From UQRS01 sp964481575 (lineage in GTDB: Bacteria > Bacillota > Clostridia > Oscillospirales > Acutalibacteraceae), in assembly GCA_964481575.1 (NCBI GenBank), contig CAYZTR010000010.1, positions 1 through 61,324 on the forward strand: 61,324 nt of DNA. Reading direction: 5' to 3'. Under the pieces are notes generated by a model. The model did not search any database. It saw nothing but the letters and a program-made list of their open reading frames with translations, and had not been told where the DNA came from. Shown piece by piece: positions 26,282 to 36,522 of this stretch (position 1 is the stretch's first letter; every line of letters starts with the position of its first letter). The translations under genes were made by a program, and so were the position numbers.

Positions 26282-26327
26282 AATCCCCCTTGGCACATAA
26301 CTGTTTCAGTTCGTGCAAAAGGGGATT
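26282..26327. terminator. Terminator between the pyrG relic and the AraC gene
   Basis: AATCCCC...GGCAC pairs with GTGC...GGGGATT. On the minus strand it is followed by TTTTGTTGTTC, so it should end the leftward AraC gene at 26332; it may also be the old terminator of the duplicated pyrG end. Confidence 0.7.
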
Positions 26328-26331
26328 GTAT

Positions 26332-27204
26332 TTATTCACACAAGCTGTGGGGCTTCCGATGGGTCTTTTTAAATTCCCGGGGCGTCATGCCCCAATACCG
26401 ACGAAATACCATCCGGAAAAACTTGATGTCCTGATACCCTACCAGCTCTGCCACTTCCTCAATGGTTTTATCTGTATTGGCAAGCAACTGACCGCTTTGC
26501 TCCATCCGTTTTCCCTGCAAATATTGGACAAAGGTTTGCCCGGTATCCTGCTTAAATTTGCAAGACAGATAGGGTAGGCTGAAATTCAGCATTTGGCTCA
26601 AATCCGAAAGGGTTATGGGATTCATGAAATTTTTCTCCACATAGTCCTTCATATAGCTGCTGACGCCGTCGGCGCCGGAAGCCGGCTCATTTTTCCGGAT
26701 GGTCTGCAGGGTGCGGATAATAATCTCAATAATATAGCAGCGCACCAGCTCCACATAGCCCAGGTCCATTTTATCATAGGCCTCTTTGGCCTGGAGAATG
26801 ATTTTATAAATGGAACCGTCTGCATCGTGAAAGCGCATACTGGTGGGTTTTTGCTCCAAAGAAGTATAGCTGATCCGGATCAGATAGTGATTGATAAATT
26901 CCTGAAAGCTGCGGCAGGATTTCAGGGATTTGTCAATCAGCTCCGGCTTGAACAATACGTTAATCAGCTCAAAAGGGGTGTCATTGAAAATGGTATACTT
27001 ATGTTCTGCATCATAATCAATGATAAAATAATCCCCCTTTTGCACAAACATATCTACACCGTTCAGGGTATGGATCGCCTGACCGTCCACAATATAGGCC
27101 ATCTCAAAAAAGGCATGCTGGTGGGGCAGAATATCATATTGCAGCCGGGATTGGATCTCCACCGAGTCATTCTGCAAAAAACGCAGCTCCGGTTCAAAAT
27201 ACAT
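26332..27204 (-). CDS. AraC family regulator, probable controller of the GH78 gene
   Basis: 290 residues. N-terminal cupin with HQHAFFEMAYIVDGQAIHTL and GDYFIIDYDAEHKY. C-terminal paired HTH with LSDLSQMLNFSLPYLSCKFK, VAELVGYQDIKFFRMVFRRY and WGMTPREFKK. It is divergent from the alpha-L-rhamnosidase gene with only 112 bp between the start codons, and the promoters overlap there. By analogy with rhamnose regulators of this family it likely responds to rhamnose or a rhamnosylated sugar; the ligand is inferred. Confidence 0.9.
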   Translation of the reverse strand: MYFEPELRFLQNDSVEIQSRLQYDILPHQHAFFEMAYIVDGQAIHTLNGVDMFVQKGDYFIIDYDAEHKYTIFNDTPFELINVLFKPELIDKSLKSCRSFQEFINHYLIRISYTSLEQKPTSMRFHDADGSIYKIILQAKEAYDKMDLGYVELVRCYIIEIIIRTLQTIRKNEPASGADGVSSYMKDYVEKNFMNPITLSDLSQMLNFSLPYLSCKFKQDTGQTFVQYLQGKRMEQSGQLLANTDKTIEEVAELVGYQDIKFFRMVFRRYWGMTPREFKKTHRKPHSLCE

Positions 27205-27239
27205 CTTAAAATCGCCCCCTAAAATGGAAAAAATATGGG

Positions 27240-27276
27240 TTGTTTTATTATAACACAGAAACTATAATAAAAGCAA
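27240..27276. promoter_or_regulatory. Overlapping divergent promoters, AraC regulator and GH78
   Basis: Rightward: TTGTTT (27240-27245), 17 bp, TATAAT (27263-27268). Leftward: TTGCTT (27271-27276), 18 bp, TATAAT (27247-27252). Each -10 lies inside the other promoter's spacer, so polymerase can occupy only one at a time. Leftward binding would occlude rhamnosidase transcription. Confidence 0.6.
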
Positions 27277-27316
27277 TCAAGAAGCACCCAAAAAATACTT
27301 TTCTGAGGATGAGACC

Positions 27317-29542
27317 ATGCTGGAACACGCACAATGGATTGCCTGCAAAGATTATGAAACGCCCATCCTTCTCCGGCAGTTCTCGTTGGAGGACTGGAGC
27401 AGTGCCCGGCTGTGCCTGACAGGGCTGGGCTATTTTGAGGCATACATCAACGGACAACGGCTAACCGAAGACCTGTTTCTACCTGCCCAGACCGACTACC
27501 AAAAGCGGGATACAGCGCACTTCAACTACCCCATTCTGGATAAAATCCGCTACCGGATCCATTACCTGCAATATGATATTGCCCCCTATTTACGGCGGGG
27601 GAACAATACACTGCACATTCTGCTGGGTAACGGGTGGTACCGCCAGATTCTGCGAACCGCCGAAGGCCACACCAGCTATGGCGCCCATCTCAAGGCGCTG
27701 TACCAGCTGGAGATTGCCACAAGCAAGGGGAATGTACAGATCTGTTCCGATGGTTCGGAGCGGTACGGCGCTTCTCCTATTTTGGAAAGCAATCTGTTCC
27801 GGGGGGAAGTTATCGACGCCAGGCAACCCATCTGCTTTGACCGGCAGGTACAGCGCACAAGGGTTCCCAACTCCCAGCTGATCCTTCAGCAATGTCCGGC
27901 CGACCGGGTAATCTCCCAGATCACGCCCCGGCTCCTATTCCGGGAAGGGGACACCTGCATCTTCGACAATGGGGTCAATGTTACCGGGCAGGTGGCGGTC
28001 ACCGTCTGCTGCCCGGCAGGGGAAGAAATCACCCTGGAATTCAGTGAAAATCTCAACAGCAGCCAAACCGATCTGGATCCCGCCTCCACCGGCCAACTGC
28101 AGCAGGATCGGTTCATCAGTGACGGCAGGCAGCGGGAATTTCGTCCCCGGTTTGTGTATCACTGCTTCCGATATTTTAAAATTCGAGGGCCGTTTCAGGA
28201 GGTAAAAACCCTGGTCATTCACACCGACGTACCTGCCGTTTCCCAATTCACCAGCGACAATCCCACCCTGAACTGGCTGTACACCGCCTTTCAGCGGACT
28301 TTTCTGAACAATCTGCACGGCGCCGTTCCCTCGGACTGCCCCCACCGGGAACGTCTGGGTTATACCGGAGACGGGCAAATTACGGCCGAAGCGGCCATGT
28401 ACTGCTTCGACCTGTCCGGCGCCTACCGCAAATGGATCCGGGATATATTTGACGGACAGGGAGAAAATGGCCATATCCAGCACACTGCTCCCTTCCAGGG
28501 CGGCGGTGGCGGCCCGGCCTGCTGGGGCGGCGCAGCCATCATGCTGCCCTATCAGTACTACCGGTTTTACGGAGACAAGACCTTTCTGGACGAGTGCTAC
28601 CCCGGCATCCGTAAATGGATTGACTACATGCGCAGCCGGGCTGAGAACGGTTGCATCGTCCGGGAGGAACCGGGCGGCTGGTGCCTGGGAGACTGGGGCA
28701 GTCACACCACGCCGGCCATCGACCCCGCCTTTGTTAACACGGCGTTTTTTGTCAATTTACTGCAACTTGCAGAAACGTTGGCCGCCGCCGCGGGGAAACC
28801 CCGGGACATTCCCCTGTTCCAAACTTGGCAAACGGAGCATAAAACGGCCCTTATGGCCCGGTTTTACGATCCGGTGTCAGGGGATTTCTGCGGCAATGTA
28901 CAATTTGCCAATGTATTTGGGCTGGCCATCGGCCTGGGGAAGGAAGAAACCTTTGCCCATGTGTGCCAGGCAGTGGATACCTGCGGCACCCAGCTGGACA
29001 TCGGCATCCAGGCTATGGATCTGCTGATCTTTCAGCTGTTCCGGCAGGGAGAGCCGGACCGAGCCCTCCGCGCCATGGAGATCCTGCTGCACACCATGAT
29101 AGAGCGAGGTGCTACCACCGTCTGGGAATACCCCTACCGGCAGGAACTGTCCAACTGCCACCACATGTTTTGCGGAATGGTACGCTGCCTGTTTTCCGAG
29201 TTGCTGGGCATCCGGCTGCAGCCGGACGGACGGATTGAATTTGCCGCGCCGTCCCTCCCCACCGGCATGACCCGAGCGCAGGGCGAAACAGTACTTCGGG
29301 GAAAAAGAATCCAGGTAACCATTTGCAGAGAGCAGGAGAATCTGCACTGCAGCCAAATCATAGAAACAATACATGGAAAGGATGGTTCTCATGAAACAGT
29401 TTGCAAAACGAATGATTTGCAGTCTGCTAAGTCTGCTACTGGGCGCCTTCGGCTGCCTGACACTGCCCGCCGCAGCAGCATCGGCCAAACCGGAAATCAG
29501 CAGCCTGAAGGTCAACGGCTTGGTCGACCCGCTGGGCATTGA
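27317..29542 (+). CDS. Alpha-L-rhamnosidase (GH78), no signal peptide
   Basis: 741 residues. An N-terminal rhamnosidase beta domain (GLGYFEAYINGQRL, SDGRQREFRPRFVYHCFRYF) is followed by the (alpha/alpha)6 catalytic domain with DCPHRERLGYTGDGQITAEA, the conserved acidic cluster of GH78. Later marks are GAYRKWIRDIFDGQ, CLGDWGSH and TTVWEYPYRQ. No signal peptide is visible, so it probably cleaves imported rhamnosides in the cytoplasm. Similarity ends around ERQENLHCSQ-like residues near 690. The last ~50 residues read out of phase through the start of the next gene (152-bp overlap) and look like translation of its signal peptide region, so the true stop may have been lost. Confidence 0.88.
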   Translation: MLEHAQWIACKDYETPILLRQFSLEDWSSARLCLTGLGYFEAYINGQRLTEDLFLPAQTDYQKRDTAHFNYPILDKIRYRIHYLQYDIAPYLRRGNNTLHILLGNGWYRQILRTAEGHTSYGAHLKALYQLEIATSKGNVQICSDGSERYGASPILESNLFRGEVIDARQPICFDRQVQRTRVPNSQLILQQCPADRVISQITPRLLFREGDTCIFDNGVNVTGQVAVTVCCPAGEEITLEFSENLNSSQTDLDPASTGQLQQDRFISDGRQREFRPRFVYHCFRYFKIRGPFQEVKTLVIHTDVPAVSQFTSDNPTLNWLYTAFQRTFLNNLHGAVPSDCPHRERLGYTGDGQITAEAAMYCFDLSGAYRKWIRDIFDGQGENGHIQHTAPFQGGGGGPACWGGAAIMLPYQYYRFYGDKTFLDECYPGIRKWIDYMRSRAENGCIVREEPGGWCLGDWGSHTTPAIDPAFVNTAFFVNLLQLAETLAAAAGKPRDIPLFQTWQTEHKTALMARFYDPVSGDFCGNVQFANVFGLAIGLGKEETFAHVCQAVDTCGTQLDIGIQAMDLLIFQLFRQGEPDRALRAMEILLHTMIERGATTVWEYPYRQELSNCHHMFCGMVRCLFSELLGIRLQPDGRIEFAAPSLPTGMTRAQGETVLRGKRIQVTICREQENLHCSQIIETIHGKDGSHETVCKTNDLQSAKSATGRLRLPDTARRSSIGQTGNQQPEGQRLGRPAGH

Positions 29543-32500
29543 AGGTACCCCGCTGTTTTCCTGGGTCATTACCGGCGGCGGCATCGGCGGTGCACAATCT
29601 GCCTATGAAATCTTCGTGGCAACCACGGCGCAGAAAGCGGCAGACGGCATTGGAGATATCTGGGACTCGGGGAAAATTCTCTCCGGGCAAAATTATGATA
29701 TTGCCTATGACGGCGCGGCGCTTTCCTCCAGAACCGATTATTACTGGGCAGTACAGGTTTGGGATGAAACCGGTTCTTCCTTGGGAATCAGTCAACCGGC
29801 CCATTTCCACACCGGTATGTTCAGCACAACGGAATGGCAGGGTCAGTGGATCGGCTTCCCTCAAAGCGATGAGGAAAAGATGACCCTGGAAGGGGCCAGC
29901 TGGATCTGGAGCGGCAACAGCGACACCACCTCCGCCGCCATTCAGAAGGGCGGCACCATCTATCTCCGGAAAACCTTTACCGTGACCGATCCGGCCGCCG
30001 TAACCTGGGCACGTATCGCCTGGACGGCCGATGATCAAAGCGAAATGTATTACAACGGCACCCTGCTGGGAACCACGCCGTCCTGGACAGCCGGCGGCAT
30101 GGCAGAAATCACCGAGCTGGTCCAAGCCGGCACCAACTGCATTGCCATGGCTGCCACGAATATTGCAGACGGCTACGGCGGCGCCATCGCCCGGCTGATC
30201 CTGGATTTTTCAGATGGGCATCGGGAGGAAATCCTCACCGACCAGACCTGGAAGGTTTGTTCGGAGGAGGTTTCCGGCTGGCAGGAAATTTCCTGCACCA
30301 ACGGCAGTTGGGGCAGCCCTTTGCAGCAGGTACCCTACGGCGCTGATCCCTGGCAAACCAATCTAAATCTCAGCGACATCAATAACCCCACCCGCTCCGC
30401 CGTCAACCTGCGGAAAGAATTTGCCGTGGAAAAACCGGTGGCATCGGCATACGCCTACATTTGCGGGTTGGGCTTCTTTACCCTGACGGTGAACGGGCAG
30501 GAGGTCACCGATTCGGTGATGAATCCTTCCCCCTCCCAATATGACTACACCTCCCTGTACTGTGTATACGATGTGACGGCCCTGCTGGAGCAGGGTGACA
30601 ACGCCCTGGGCGTGGAGCTTGGCAATTCCTTCTTCAATGAAACCGGCGGCGTCTGGAACTGGCCCAATGCTTCCTGGCGGGACAATCCCAAGTGCCTGCT
30701 GAACCTGGAGCTGTGTTATGCCGACGGTTCTAAAGAAACAGTGGTGACCGACGGCAGCTGGAAAGTTACCCGCAACGGCCCCATCACCAATAACAGCATT
30801 TATTATGGTGACTGCTATGATGCCCGCAAGGCGTTGGTGGACACCAACGGCATTGGATTTGATGAGGCCGGCTATGAGGACAGCGACTGGCTGGATGCTT
30901 TCCTGATGCAGGCCCCCACCAACCCCGACACCGGCGCACCGGCCCAACTGGTCTGGCAACAAGAAGAACCCTGCGTTCGCACTGCGGTTTACAAACCCAA
31001 GTCCATCCAGCAGCTGGATGAAGATTCCTGGGCAATCACCTGCCCTGCCATGACCACCGGCTGGGCCAAACTCTTTGGAATTCAGGTGCCTGCCGGGCAG
31101 GAGGTCACCATCACCTACTCCGAAAAGCAGCACGAGGACGGTACCGTTATGAAACTGGGCGGCGCCGATGGAGAAGGGGAAAACTGGTGGTCAGATGCCA
31201 ACATCTGCCAGGATCACTATATTTCTGACGGCTCGGCCAACGCCTCCTATGAACCGCGGTATTCCTACAAAGGATTTGCCTACATTCAAATCGACGGCTG
31301 GCAAGGAGAATTCACCGCCGACAACATTGAGATTTACCGCATCAACAATGGCATGGCTTCCATCGGCACCCTGGAAACTTCCAGCGAAACGGTCAACGCC
31401 CTGCAGCAAATGATGCGTACCAGCATTGAAAACAATGTACAGGGCCGCCCCACCGACTGCCCTGTGTATGAGAAGAACGGCTGGACTGGGGACTGCAATG
31501 TGGCGGTAGATACGATTCTGTATAATTACGACGCCAAAAATGTCATGGAAAACTTCCTGAACATGCTGGCCGATACCCAGGATGCTTTTGGAAACGTAGC
31601 GGACATTGCCCCCAGCGCCAACTCCTTTACCGATAACCACCCCACCTGGAATACGATTTTCCTGTTCGGGGCCACCGATATGTGCGAGTACTATGGCAAC
31701 TATTCCTATGTAGAAACCATGTATGAGGATCTGCGCACCTTTGCCATGACGGACATCAACATCATCAAAGGCCAGGGCTGGCTGTGGCCCGGCGGCAGTT
31801 ACGGCGACTGGTGTTCACCCTACACCTACGGCAACGGAGATTCCCCCTGTGCCGCCGGCGCCTCCGAAGGCTCTAAAATCACCGACAATGCCATGCTCTA
31901 CGGCGCCTTGACCGAACTGACAGAAGTGACCCAGACGCTGTATGACCGGGCCATTGCCGCAGGAGACACCCAGCTAGCTGGCCAATACGAAGCCGATCTG
32001 ACCATCTACCGCAATGCCACAGCCCAAATGTACACCGCCTTTAACAATCGGTTCTACAATGCCCAAAAGGGATATTACGAAACCGGCGAATGGTCCCAGA
32101 CCGGGGATCGCACCGTCTACCGGCAAACCTCCCAGGCGGCAGCCCTGGCCTTTGGGCTGGTACCGGAACAATACGCTGCTGCGGTGGCCAAAGGCCTGGC
32201 CGAGGACGTTATTGCAAAAGACTACCATTTGGACACCGGCGTGGTGGGCACCAGGGTGTTGCTGCCGGTGCTAACCCAATACGGCTATGACGATGTAGCC
32301 TTCCGGGTGGCCACCCAGATGACCTATCCTTCCTGGGGCTACTGGCTGTCTCTGGGCGCCACCTCCTGCTGGGAACAGTGGGAGACCTCTTCCCGCTCCC
32401 TGAACCACTACATGTTTGCCTCCTTGGGAGAATGGTTCTATTCCGGCATCGCCGGTATCCGGGACATCCAAAACGGCTATGAAACCTTTACGATTGATCC

Positions 32501-34163
32501 GGTTTTCACCAGCAATTTGAACTATGCCAACTGCACCATCGACACCGTCCGCGGCCCCCTGACCTCCAACTGGAAGCGCAACCAAGACGGTACCGTCACC
32601 CTGGAGCTGGTCATTCCTTACGGCTCCCAGGCAACGGTATCCCTGCCCACAGCACGGCGGCACGGCAGTGCAACTGTCAACGGAAAAGCGCCCTCCTCTG
32701 CAGAAGGGGTGTTAAGCGCCGGCGTTCCGGAGGATCAGCTGTGCCTGACCCTGACCTCCGGCAGCTATACCATTATCAGTGACACAGATACGCTGGAACT
32801 GTACCGTTTCTCCCTGGAAGATGCCATTGCACAGGCGGAGGCCCTGGAGCTGGATTTGTATCCCGAAGCCCAGAAGGATCAACTCATGGAAGCGTTGCTG
32901 CAGGCAAAACAGCTGTATCAGGCCGAGTCCGGCGTGACCCAAATGCAGTTGAATGACGCCGAAGCCCTGCTGACCCAGCGGATCGTTACCATCCAGGGTA
33001 CCCAGGCCCGGCAGGATTTGTACGCCGCCCTGGCTGCCTATGGGAAGGCGGACACGGCAGATCGGAACCCCACCCTGGCTGCCGCCTACCAATCCGCCGT
33101 ACTGACCGCCACCATGCTGGCCCAGGATCTTACCACTGCCGACGAACAATTGCAGACTGCCGCAGCCAATCTGACGGCTGCCTGGCGTGTTATGGTGGAG
33201 GGCGCAATGGAAAACCTGGCATTGGGAAAAACCTGCACCGCCTCCTCTTCTGAGGAAAGCCCCTATTGGGGCTGGAGTCTGGACTTCATCACCGATGGGG
33301 ACACCCAGAATATCAACCAGGGTGGGGAATACGCAGGTTATTCCTCTGCCGATCAAACCGACGCCAGCCATGTGGAATGGATCTGCACCGATCTGGGGGA
33401 AACCACCGCCTTCCACAAATATGTGCTTTATCCCTCCTGCACCTCCTATAACGGCGTCCTGACCGGTTTCGGTGCCCCCAAGGCCTATGAAATTCAGGTT
33501 TCCGACGACGGTGCCACCTGGCACACGGTATACAGCGGCAGTCTGGAGGAGGCGCCGGGAAGCGACCCCGTTACTGCCGAATTTGACACGGTGGAAGCCC
33601 GCTATGTGCGGCTGTATGCCACCGAACTGTTTCAAAAGCGCTCAGAGGGACAGATCTTCCGGCTACAGCTGACAGAAATCCAGATATACGCTCAGCCTGT
33701 GGTAACAGAGCAGCCGGAAGGGCTGACCTATGTACAGTTGAGCAACGGCACACTGGATCCGGTATTCTCCTATTTCACGCGGGCTTACACCGCTACCGTA
33801 GCGCATACGGTAGACAGCATTACCGTCACACCCTATGCCACGGAAGGGACGGATATCACAGTTAACGGCAAAGCCGTAGCCAGCGGCAGGACCTCTGCCG
33901 CCATCCCGCTGGAGCAGGGGGAGAATCTCATCACCCTGACCGCCGGCGGCGCCACCACCACCGTCACGGTCACCCGGGAAGCGCCAGCCTTCCTGATGGG
34001 CGACATGAACGGGGACGGTACATTATCGGTCACGGATGTGGTCCTCCTGCGGAAAGCCATCCTGAACGGCACCTTTGCACAGGAAGGAGATCTGAATCAG
34101 GATCTGGCTTTATCGGTGACAGATGTGGTGCTTTTGCGAAAAGCCATCCTAGGGCAAGCCTAA
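29391..34163 (+). CDS. Secreted GH78 rhamnosidase with discoidin and dockerin modules
   Basis: 1590 residues. Signal peptide MKQFAKRMICSLLSLLLGAF, cleaved after AAAAS. N-terminal Ig-like/beta domains (SSLKVNGLVDPLGIEGTPLF; GDCYDARKALVDTNG) lead to a GH78 (alpha/alpha)6 core with GRPTDCPVYEKNGWTGDCN and ATSCWEQWETSSRSLNHYMF. After it come FIVAR-like helices (~1130-1220), an F5/8 type C (discoidin) domain starting NLALGKTCTASSSEESPYWG, a cadherin-like beta sandwich (YVQLSNGTLDPVFSYFTRAY), and a C-terminal type I dockerin (~1535-1590) with GDMNGDGTLSVTDVVLLRKA and a second copy GDLNQDLALSVTDVVLLRKA. ATG at 29391 follows GAAAGGA. It is probably anchored to a cohesin-bearing scaffold outside the cell. 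Confidence 0.88.
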   Translation: MKQFAKRMICSLLSLLLGAFGCLTLPAAAASAKPEISSLKVNGLVDPLGIEGTPLFSWVITGGGIGGAQSAYEIFVATTAQKAADGIGDIWDSGKILSGQNYDIAYDGAALSSRTDYYWAVQVWDETGSSLGISQPAHFHTGMFSTTEWQGQWIGFPQSDEEKMTLEGASWIWSGNSDTTSAAIQKGGTIYLRKTFTVTDPAAVTWARIAWTADDQSEMYYNGTLLGTTPSWTAGGMAEITELVQAGTNCIAMAATNIADGYGGAIARLILDFSDGHREEILTDQTWKVCSEEVSGWQEISCTNGSWGSPLQQVPYGADPWQTNLNLSDINNPTRSAVNLRKEFAVEKPVASAYAYICGLGFFTLTVNGQEVTDSVMNPSPSQYDYTSLYCVYDVTALLEQGDNALGVELGNSFFNETGGVWNWPNASWRDNPKCLLNLELCYADGSKETVVTDGSWKVTRNGPITNNSIYYGDCYDARKALVDTNGIGFDEAGYEDSDWLDAFLMQAPTNPDTGAPAQLVWQQEEPCVRTAVYKPKSIQQLDEDSWAITCPAMTTGWAKLFGIQVPAGQEVTITYSEKQHEDGTVMKLGGADGEGENWWSDANICQDHYISDGSANASYEPRYSYKGFAYIQIDGWQGEFTADNIEIYRINNGMASIGTLETSSETVNALQQMMRTSIENNVQGRPTDCPVYEKNGWTGDCNVAVDTILYNYDAKNVMENFLNMLADTQDAFGNVADIAPSANSFTDNHPTWNTIFLFGATDMCEYYGNYSYVETMYEDLRTFAMTDINIIKGQGWLWPGGSYGDWCSPYTYGNGDSPCAAGASEGSKITDNAMLYGALTELTEVTQTLYDRAIAAGDTQLAGQYEADLTIYRNATAQMYTAFNNRFYNAQKGYYETGEWSQTGDRTVYRQTSQAAALAFGLVPEQYAAAVAKGLAEDVIAKDYHLDTGVVGTRVLLPVLTQYGYDDVAFRVATQMTYPSWGYWLSLGATSCWEQWETSSRSLNHYMFASLGEWFYSGIAGIRDIQNGYETFTIDPVFTSNLNYANCTIDTVRGPLTSNWKRNQDGTVTLELVIPYGSQATVSLPTARRHGSATVNGKAPSSAEGVLSAGVPEDQLCLTLTSGSYTIISDTDTLELYRFSLEDAIAQAEALELDLYPEAQKDQLMEALLQAKQLYQAESGVTQMQLNDAEALLTQRIVTIQGTQARQDLYAALAAYGKADTADRNPTLAAAYQSAVLTATMLAQDLTTADEQLQTAAANLTAAWRVMVEGAMENLALGKTCTASSSEESPYWGWSLDFITDGDTQNINQGGEYAGYSSADQTDASHVEWICTDLGETTAFHKYVLYPSCTSYNGVLTGFGAPKAYEIQVSDDGATWHTVYSGSLEEAPGSDPVTAEFDTVEARYVRLYATELFQKRSEGQIFRLQLTEIQIYAQPVVTEQPEGLTYVQLSNGTLDPVFSYFTRAYTATVAHTVDSITVTPYATEGTDITVNGKAVASGRTSAAIPLEQGENLITLTAGGATTTVTVTREAPAFLMGDMNGDGTLSVTDVVLLRKAILNGTFAQEGDLNQDLALSVTDVVLLRKAILGQA

Positions 34164-34171
34164 TCAAAAAT

Positions 34172-34217
34172 AAAAACGGCGTATGCCCCGATGTGTTCGG
34201 AGGCATACGCCGTTTTT
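34172..34217. terminator. Bidirectional terminator between convergent dockerin genes
   Basis: AAAAACGGCGTATGCC / GGCATACGCCGTTTTT with a 14-nt loop, flanked by A and T runs, serving the rightward GH78 gene and the leftward SGNH gene. Confidence 0.92.
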
Positions 34218-34234
34218 GGCTGCCATAAAAAGCG

Positions 34235-36496
34235 TTAACCTAGATTCAGAATTTCTTTCCGGAGTAATACCACATCGGTAACAGACAGGGTATCATCCTG
34301 ATTCATATCACCGATCGAATCGAATTCACCGGACAGAATGGCCTTCCGGAGCAGCACCACGTCGGTAACGCTCAGATGGCCGTCGCCGTTAAGATCCCCC
34401 AACAAACCGCTTTGCAGGAGGACATGATACGTGGTACCATAGCCGCCCAGCGCCGACTGCACCTGGACATGGGCCAGAACGTCTTGGCCGATATACTCCC
34501 ATTGCGTAATAATCTTATCGGTATCCCGCAGGCCGTCCACCGTGGGAATAAAATACTCCACATACGACGGCATCTGCAAGATATACTCCGTAACATTGGG
34601 ATCAAAATCCTCTACTGCAACGTCGCTAAAATACAGACCGGTAGCAGTAGGTGCATCCGTGGTAGCGATATCCACATAAGCTTGCACAGCTGTGGCAAAT
34701 TCCTTCGCCAACAGGGTATAACCGCTGTCATTGGGATGCAACCCATCGGAGAAGTAGGTATCGTTGGTCCAGTCCTCGGTGAATTCATGCATATCCAGCA
34801 GAGTCAGGCCGTATTCTTCGGCCAGCTCCTGAATCACGGGGATGGTAATTGCCAGATTGTTCGCTTCCCGGTTTTCACTGTTGATGGAGAACAATGGGGT
34901 AGCCAGAATGATCTCCGGCGCAGTATCCAGATACAGATACGTTTGAATCAGCCGTTCATAGGCTTCTCTGAAAATGACCGTGGCTTCTTCAGCGGTATTG
35001 TTGCCCATATACCAGTTCTGGGAAGCATCGTTGGTGCCAATCATGATAATGACAATGTCCGGATGAGACTCCACACTTTTCAGATAGGCATCAGAGGAAA
35101 GATAGGGGTACCAGCAATCATCATAGGTTTCGGCAACAAACGCACCCGATGCGCCGCAGTTGGTAACAGCGTAATTTTCGGTTCCCAAAATCTTTTGCAG
35201 CTGGCTGGGATAGGACATATAAGCAGGGTCAGAAGACTCATAGCCGGTGGTAGCGCCCACACCGGCGGTGATGGAGTCACCCACACAGGTAATGCGGATT
35301 TTGCCGTCCCCCAGGGTATCCAGACGATCGGAAAGCTCCTGAATGTCCCGGTCGCTTTCCAGCAGCAGCCGACCTACGATATCCAGCGCGTTATAATCCT
35401 CGAGCGCAGCCACAGCAGCCTCATAATCCGGGCGATACAGGGAAACGGATGCAGGCAAACTCTCCAGGGCGTCGGTGGCCTTGGAAGCGGCAACAGACTG
35501 CTGCTGGGTAACGGCCCCGGCGTTATAAGCAGTGATGGTATAGGTCAGGGCATTGCCGTCCGCATCCGTTATCGTAAAGGACACTGGCTGGGACAGATCC
35601 CACAGACCAGGTTCCTTGGAAACGGTAGAATCCTCCAGAACGGTAAAGTTGATTTCCACCGCATCAACCGTTTCATAGTCCTCAGCAGACAACAGGATGG
35701 AAATGTCGGTAGCGTCCTGAATCATATTGATCGCAGCGGGGCAATCAAAATCCAAAAGATCATTGCCTTCGCTAATGATAAAGGTTTCGGTGCCGTTGCT
35801 ATAAACAATCAGCAAATTGTCATCACTATAAAAGGCCTGAATATAACCGCCGTTATATTCCACAGCCCCGCCAATGGCCATTCCCGGGTTTTCTCCCTGG
35901 AAAGCCTTGGTGGCATAAAATTCCTGAATAGCGGCCTTGGCAGCAGTGCTGGCCTGAAAACCGGGGTAGGCAAAATCAACATGCACCTGGCCGTCTTCCC
36001 CCATAAAGTAGGTGCAAGAGGTTGTGCTCTGTACGGTATAATCCGCAACGGTAAACGCATCGCTCAGGGGGCAGACAAATTTTACCGCGGTACCTTCCGC
36101 CGCAAAGGCTCCGGTTACAGCAAAGGCAATTCCGGGGTAGGGAACACCGATCATACCCCATTTCCGGCCCGCATGGCCCCACGGATTGCCCACGTTATCC
36201 CCACCGCCAAACTGGGCGTTGAGGAAACCGCTGTAGCAGTCAAAGGATTCTATACTCCCCAGGTTATAGCCAGCATCCAGCTGCCGCTGGTAGGCGATAT
36301 TCACAGCATCAATGGTAGCCTGCTGCTCCTGGCCAGTGGCGTTTTTAACCCAGTCCACCGGCGCATTGCCGCTGTTCAGGGCAGCGTTCCAGGTAAGTTC
36401 CAGGGTGTTATCCACAGCACCGGCGATCACCACTGAACAGGACAGCATCAGGCAGAGCACAAGGGCAATGCTCAAGAGTTGTTTTGATACTTTCAT
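34235..36496 (-). CDS. Secreted SGNH/GDSL esterase with dockerin
   Basis: 753 residues. Signal peptide MKVSKQLLSIALVLCLMLSC with AGA-type cleavage. Residues ~40-330 are an unassigned beta/alpha region (WGHAGRKWGMIGVPYPGIAF) followed by a small Ig-like part. An SGNH hydrolase domain starts ~398: block I VGDSITAGVGATTG, block II NCGASGAFV, block III IGTNDAS, block V DGLHPNDSGY with catalytic Asp and His. The C-terminus (~697-753) is a type I dockerin with GDLNGDGHLSVTDVVLLRKA and GDMNQDDTLSVTDVVLLRKE. Likely removes acetyl or other ester groups from a glycan so that glycosidases can act. The promoter is at 36553-36581 and a small hairpin sits just before the ribosome site. Confidence 0.88.
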   Translation of the reverse strand: MKVSKQLLSIALVLCLMLSCSVVIAGAVDNTLELTWNAALNSGNAPVDWVKNATGQEQQATIDAVNIAYQRQLDAGYNLGSIESFDCYSGFLNAQFGGGDNVGNPWGHAGRKWGMIGVPYPGIAFAVTGAFAAEGTAVKFVCPLSDAFTVADYTVQSTTSCTYFMGEDGQVHVDFAYPGFQASTAAKAAIQEFYATKAFQGENPGMAIGGAVEYNGGYIQAFYSDDNLLIVYSNGTETFIISEGNDLLDFDCPAAINMIQDATDISILLSAEDYETVDAVEINFTVLEDSTVSKEPGLWDLSQPVSFTITDADGNALTYTITAYNAGAVTQQQSVAASKATDALESLPASVSLYRPDYEAAVAALEDYNALDIVGRLLLESDRDIQELSDRLDTLGDGKIRITCVGDSITAGVGATTGYESSDPAYMSYPSQLQKILGTENYAVTNCGASGAFVAETYDDCWYPYLSSDAYLKSVESHPDIVIIMIGTNDASQNWYMGNNTAEEATVIFREAYERLIQTYLYLDTAPEIILATPLFSINSENREANNLAITIPVIQELAEEYGLTLLDMHEFTEDWTNDTYFSDGLHPNDSGYTLLAKEFATAVQAYVDIATTDAPTATGLYFSDVAVEDFDPNVTEYILQMPSYVEYFIPTVDGLRDTDKIITQWEYIGQDVLAHVQVQSALGGYGTTYHVLLQSGLLGDLNGDGHLSVTDVVLLRKAILSGEFDSIGDMNQDDTLSVTDVVLLRKEILNLG

Positions 36497-36522
36497 AACA
36501 TCTTTCTCCTTTATAAAATGAT

